Shown here: positions 8,192-10,964 of the stretch, piece after piece
Position numbering within the stretch: position 1 is the first letter of the stretch
How the letters are laid out: the number at the start of each line of letters is the position of its first letter
Assembly (NCBI GenBank): GCA_025201845.1
Contig: MU604181.1
Location: 1-10,964, forward strand
Origin: Martensiomyces pterosporus
Taxonomy: Eukaryota; Kickxellomycota; Kickxellomycetes; Kickxellales; Kickxellaceae
DNA: 10,964 bases
Direction: 5' to 3'
The notes under the pieces: model-generated
Seen by the model: only the letters and a program-made list of their open reading frames with translations
Told to the model about the DNA's origin: nothing
Database searches by the model: none
Made by a program: the position numbers and the translations under genes

Positions 8192-8250
8192 AGGAGAGCG
8201 GACTGAGTGTGCATATGGAGATAATTGCCATCCCAACTAGCCGCTCTCCT
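8192..8250. repeat. 10-bp perfect inverted repeat in the LACS-B promoter region
   Basis: AGGAGAGCGG at 8192-8201 is the exact reverse complement of CCGCTCTCCT at 8241-8250, with 39 nt between the arms. It lies 127-185 bp upstream of the LACS-B start codon. It could be a paired binding site for a regulator or a stem in DNA or RNA. The octamer CCGCTCTC also occurs upstream of LACS-A (3030-3037). Confidence 0.5.
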
Positions 8251-8288
8251 CGGACCCTCTTTCTCTTTCCCGCCCTGCTCGAATTTGC

Positions 8289-8330
8289 TTTATATTCTCT
8301 TATAGTATTATTTATCTAAAACATAGGCGC
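8289..8330 (+). promoter_or_regulatory. AT-rich core promoter candidate of LACS-B
   Basis: After a CT-rich tract (about 8245-8275) the sequence becomes AT-rich with TATATTC and TATAGTATTATTTAT, roughly 50-90 bp before the start codon. Pyrimidine tract followed by an AT-rich TATA-like patch is a common fungal promoter layout. LACS-A has a similar sequence (TTCTCTTATTTATTG at 3128-3142). No exact transcription start can be read from this. Confidence 0.3.
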
Positions 8331-8376
8331 CCTTATTTTTCTCTGGTAGAAACGCACAGCTTCACAACAACTCAAC

Positions 8377-10450
8377 ATGACCTGCACTATCGAGGTTCCT
8401 GACTCGCCGTCTATTCCCGGCGAGACAAAGGTGAGCACAAGCAGCAAAGGAGAGACCAAAAGCGTCGTCCCGATCGCAGGTACACACTAATGCTGCCCTG
8501 TAAGCCTGTGGTACTACTCCAACTTAGCCGCGTGTAAGCCGCCACGTTAAAGACGGAAAGCTCGTGACACAGGTGCCAGGAATCAACTCCTTGTACGAGA
8601 ACTTTTTGCGGGGCCGCAGCCTTGCTGGCAAGAACACCCCCGTGTTTGGATACCGCCCGGTCATCGATGGAATGGGCAACGTGGGCCCGTACAGGTGGAT
8701 TACCTGGGATATCTTCCACGAGCGATTCGTCAACTTCTCTTCGGGGCTCATGCATCTGGGGATGCATCCAGGAGATAGGGTGGGCATATTTATGAGCAAC
8801 CGCACCGAATGGGTGATCGCCGAGTTTGCATGCTACTACCAGCGTCTGGTATCAGTACCAGTATACGAGGCGCTTGGCCAGGCTGCTGTAGAGCATGTGA
8901 TCAACGAGACCGATCTGAAAACTATTGTGTGCACAAACGAGAATGCGCGCTATATGCTCCACATGATCGAGGCGATCCCCGTTGTGCACAGCCTTGTCGT
9001 GGTTGACTCGCTGTCCAACGATGTGATTGCAATGGGCGAGTCTCATGGAATCAGCATTCGCCCATTCAGGTTTATCGAGGATGCTGGCGCCAAAGGGAGC
9101 GTTGAGCCCGAAAAGCTCCCCGGCCCTAACGATGTGGCCACCATTGTGTATACTTCGGGCACCTCTGGCCAGCCCAAGGGCGCCACGCTCACCCACAGGA
9201 ACATGCTCTCCTCGTGTGCTGCCTTTGGGCTGTTGCAGGCCAGCGGCGACATCTGCCACCTGTCGCCATCCGATTGCTCCATGGGGTTCCTTCCTCTGGC
9301 TCACTGCCTGGGTCGTATGGCCATGCACATTTTCATTTCGAGGGGAGTCAAAACGGCATTCCCACGAGGCGACACGCTCAAACTGATCGACGACATCAGG
9401 GATCTCCAGCCCACAGTGTTTGTTGGCGTGCCGCGGATCTTTAACCGGATTCAGGACAAGGTCCTCTCGGCTGTCAAAATCAAGGGCGGCCTGCCCTCGG
9501 CGCTCTTCCACTATGCGCTGAACACAAAGAAGAGCAACCTGCACCATGGGCAGGTGAGCCACTGGCTGTGGGACCGCGTCATATTCAAGCCGCTTAGAGA
9601 AAAGTTTGGCGGCAAGCTCAATTTGATTGTGTCTGGGTCCGCACCCATCTCACCAGAGGCTCTGGAGTTCCTTCGGTGCTGCTTCTCTTGCAACGTTGTT
9701 GAGGGCTATGGGCTGACAGAAACAATGGGGCCATGTGCTATCACCAGTGTTGGCGATGTGGAGCCTGGAAATGTCGGCGCACCGATCCCTTGCGCGATGA
9801 TCAAGCTGCAGAGCGTCGCCGATCTTGGGTACACAGTCGACGACAAGCCACACCCGCGCGGTGAGATTCTGGTCAAGGGCGGCAATGTCTTCACCGAGTA
9901 CTACAGACAACCCGAGCTCACTGCACAGGCTTTGGACGAGGACGGATGGCTGCGCACTGGAGACATCGGCAAACTTGACGATCAGGGCCGCTTTCATATC
10001 ATTGACCGCAAAAACAACCTGTTCAAGCTAGCACAGGGCGAGTTTATCGCGCCCGAGCGGATAGAGAGCATCTACATGGACCACTTCATCGTTAACCAGG
10101 CTTTTGTCTATGGTGATCCCCTGAAGAGCGCCCTCGTCGCTGTTATCGTCCCCGATGAAGAGCTCTTCCCGATGTTCCTGAAAAACAAAAGCATCCTGCC
10201 GCCCAAGTCTGCACTGCCCATTGCTGACATCTGCAGGGACTCAAAGGTCCGCCGTGAAGTCATCGCCGAGCTCAAGTCCTGGGGAAAGGCGCATGACTTG
10301 CGAGGGTTCGAGAATGCAAAGAATATTTATCTTTGCTCGACGCCCTTTGAGGACCTGGACCTGGTTACTCCGACATTTAAACTCAAAAGAAAGGCTGCGC
10401 AGGAGCACTTTAAGGATGTTTTGAATGACCTGTATGCGGAGCTAAAGTAG
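8377..10450 (+). CDS. Long-chain acyl-CoA synthetase LACS-B (two exons, canonical motifs)
   Basis: Predicted mRNA joins 8377-8430 and 8528-10450, giving 658 aa. The enzyme should convert long-chain fatty acids, ATP and CoA to acyl-CoA, AMP and pyrophosphate, feeding lipid synthesis or beta-oxidation. Exon 1 encodes MTCTIEVPDSPSIPGETK; exon 2 begins PRVSRHVKDGK and reaches SLYENFLRG, the usual family N-terminus. Motifs are near consensus: P-loop YTSGTSGQPKG at 226-236, SGSAPIS at 387-393, EGYGLTET at 410-417, GWLRTGD at 491-497, DRKNNLFKL with QGEFIAPERIE at 511-531, and TPTFKLKR at 632-639 with the likely catalytic Lys636. It ends NDLYAELK, resembling animal ACSL tails, with no SKL-type peroxisome signal. 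Without exon 1 a reader would start wrongly at a GTG (8564). By eye roughly half of its residues match LACS-A. Confidence 0.95.
8431..8527 (+). other. Intron of LACS-B (97 nt, phase 0)
   Basis: The donor is GTGAGCAC after codon 18 and the acceptor CAACTTAG; a branch-like CACTAAT lies at 8485-8491, about 36 nt before the acceptor. Using the earlier CGCAG (ending 8479) gives a stop after three codons, so it is rejected. Position and phase are the same as intron 1 of LACS-A, but this intron is less than half as long. Confidence 0.88.
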
Positions 10451-10581
10451 GCTTGTTTTATGTGCCCTTCGTATCAGTTTTCTTTGACATCGTTTTAACT
10501 GCGCATTAATGTAAGTACAGCCCTGGCACATCTAGACAAGTGTTGTCCACGATGAACTCGCCGTGCATTTAGCTTCAATAC

Positions 10582-10964
10582 ATGGCAACGCCGCTGACGA
10601 AAATCCAGGACTACGCCTGGTCCAGACACCACTTCATCACAATACTCGCCAAAGCACACCCGGACGCACAGATCACGAAGCAGACCACTGCCCTGATGCT
10701 CTCGGCACTGGGCATGGCCCGCACGCAAGACGGCACCTACACAAACCACCGCGCCATCCATGTCACAAATGGCAGAGACTCAAAGGAGCGCGAGTTTGGG
10801 CTGGCAGCCATGCACATGAACCTGCCGACGATGAAGCGCAACACCGCCTGGTACCCGACAGCATACCTGGATGCCCGCGAGATGCGACTCTGCCCGCGGT
10901 GTGAGCAGGTCACTGAGTCAGTGGTGCACATGCTCACCTGCGCTCACGGCGAACAGGAGGCAGA
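10582..10964 (+). mobile_element. C-terminal fragment of a LINE-type (non-LTR) retrotransposon protein with a zinc knuckle, cut by the window edge
   Basis: A frame opens at ATG 10582, three codons after an in-frame TAG (10570-10572), and runs off the right end (127 codons visible). Near the end it has CPRCEQVTESVVHMLTC: Cys104, Cys107, His116 and Cys120, the CxxC...H...C pattern of the zf-RVT-like knuckle found after the reverse transcriptase domain of many LINEs. Upstream it has YAWSRHHFITILAKAHPDAQ and LPTMKRNTAWYPTAYLD, a style I associate with fungal LINE tails. No reverse transcriptase domain is visible, so this is likely a 5'-truncated copy, usual for LINE insertions. It starts 131 bp after LACS-B. 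A host gene with a zinc finger is the alternative; the start codon may be fortuitous. Confidence 0.55.

Larger units (their letters stand above)
7215..8376. other. Divergent intergenic region between the UMP kinase gene and LACS-B
   Basis: I see no supported gene in these 1.16 kb. A 159-codon frame on the minus strand (8038-7559) starts at GTG, is rich in Cys, His and Trp, and resembles no family I know. The left part should hold the UMP kinase promoter and the right part the LACS-B promoter. Distinct elements are a hairpin with a T8 run at 7586-7617 and an inverted repeat at 8192-8250. A GTTCGATTC at about 8106 recalls a tRNA B box but has no matching T-stem. Confidence 0.5.

Noticed and set aside
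1..10964. CRISPR arrays, toxin-antitoxin or other bacterial-type systems, and a biosynthetic gene cluster
   Set aside because: No spaced direct repeats or prokaryotic signals were seen; introns and gene types are eukaryotic. The genes are ordinary metabolism and RNA-repair types without cluster hallmarks.

Overview
The window looks like nuclear DNA from a filamentous, early-diverging fungus. The genes are intron-poor but have spliceosomal introns with GTAAGT or GTGAGC donors, CTAAT-type branch sites and YAG acceptors. Intergenic gaps run from 0.3 to 1.4 kb and contain short simple repeats. An ASCC1 homologue is present; I recall this gene as absent from budding yeast. A LINE-type retrotransposon fragment sits at the right edge. 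A Kickxellomycotina-like (Zoopagomycota) origin is my best guess from protein style only and is not proven.

Layout: 1-983 has no confident gene; an unidentified open frame on the minus strand may be part of a gene running off the left edge. 984-2027 (+) encodes an ASCC1-like protein with a KH domain and a 2H phosphoesterase domain. 2028-3433 is non-coding as far as I can see, with two simple repeats. 3434-5956 (+) is a three-exon long-chain acyl-CoA synthetase gene (called LACS-A here). 6219-7214 (-) is a URA6-type UMP kinase with a mitochondrial presequence and a membrane anchor, convergent with LACS-A. 7215-8376 is a 1.16-kb divergent intergenic region. 8377-10450 (+) is a two-exon paralogue, LACS-B. 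10582-10964 (+) is the C-terminal part of a LINE-like protein, cut by the window edge.

LACS-A and LACS-B are related copies in the same orientation, separated by the inverted UMP kinase gene. They share a first intron at the same place and phase, and a V-P-D-S-P motif in exon 1. LACS-B keeps textbook ATP/AMP-binding motifs. LACS-A has substitutions in three of them and may have changed function. Both would activate long-chain fatty acids to acyl-CoA; the UMP kinase makes UDP/CDP. I see no operon-like or pathway logic joining these genes, and no defence, CRISPR or biosynthetic cluster. The most informative points are the exon structures that simple ORF calls miss, the divergent LACS-A active site, and the membrane-anchored UMP kinase.
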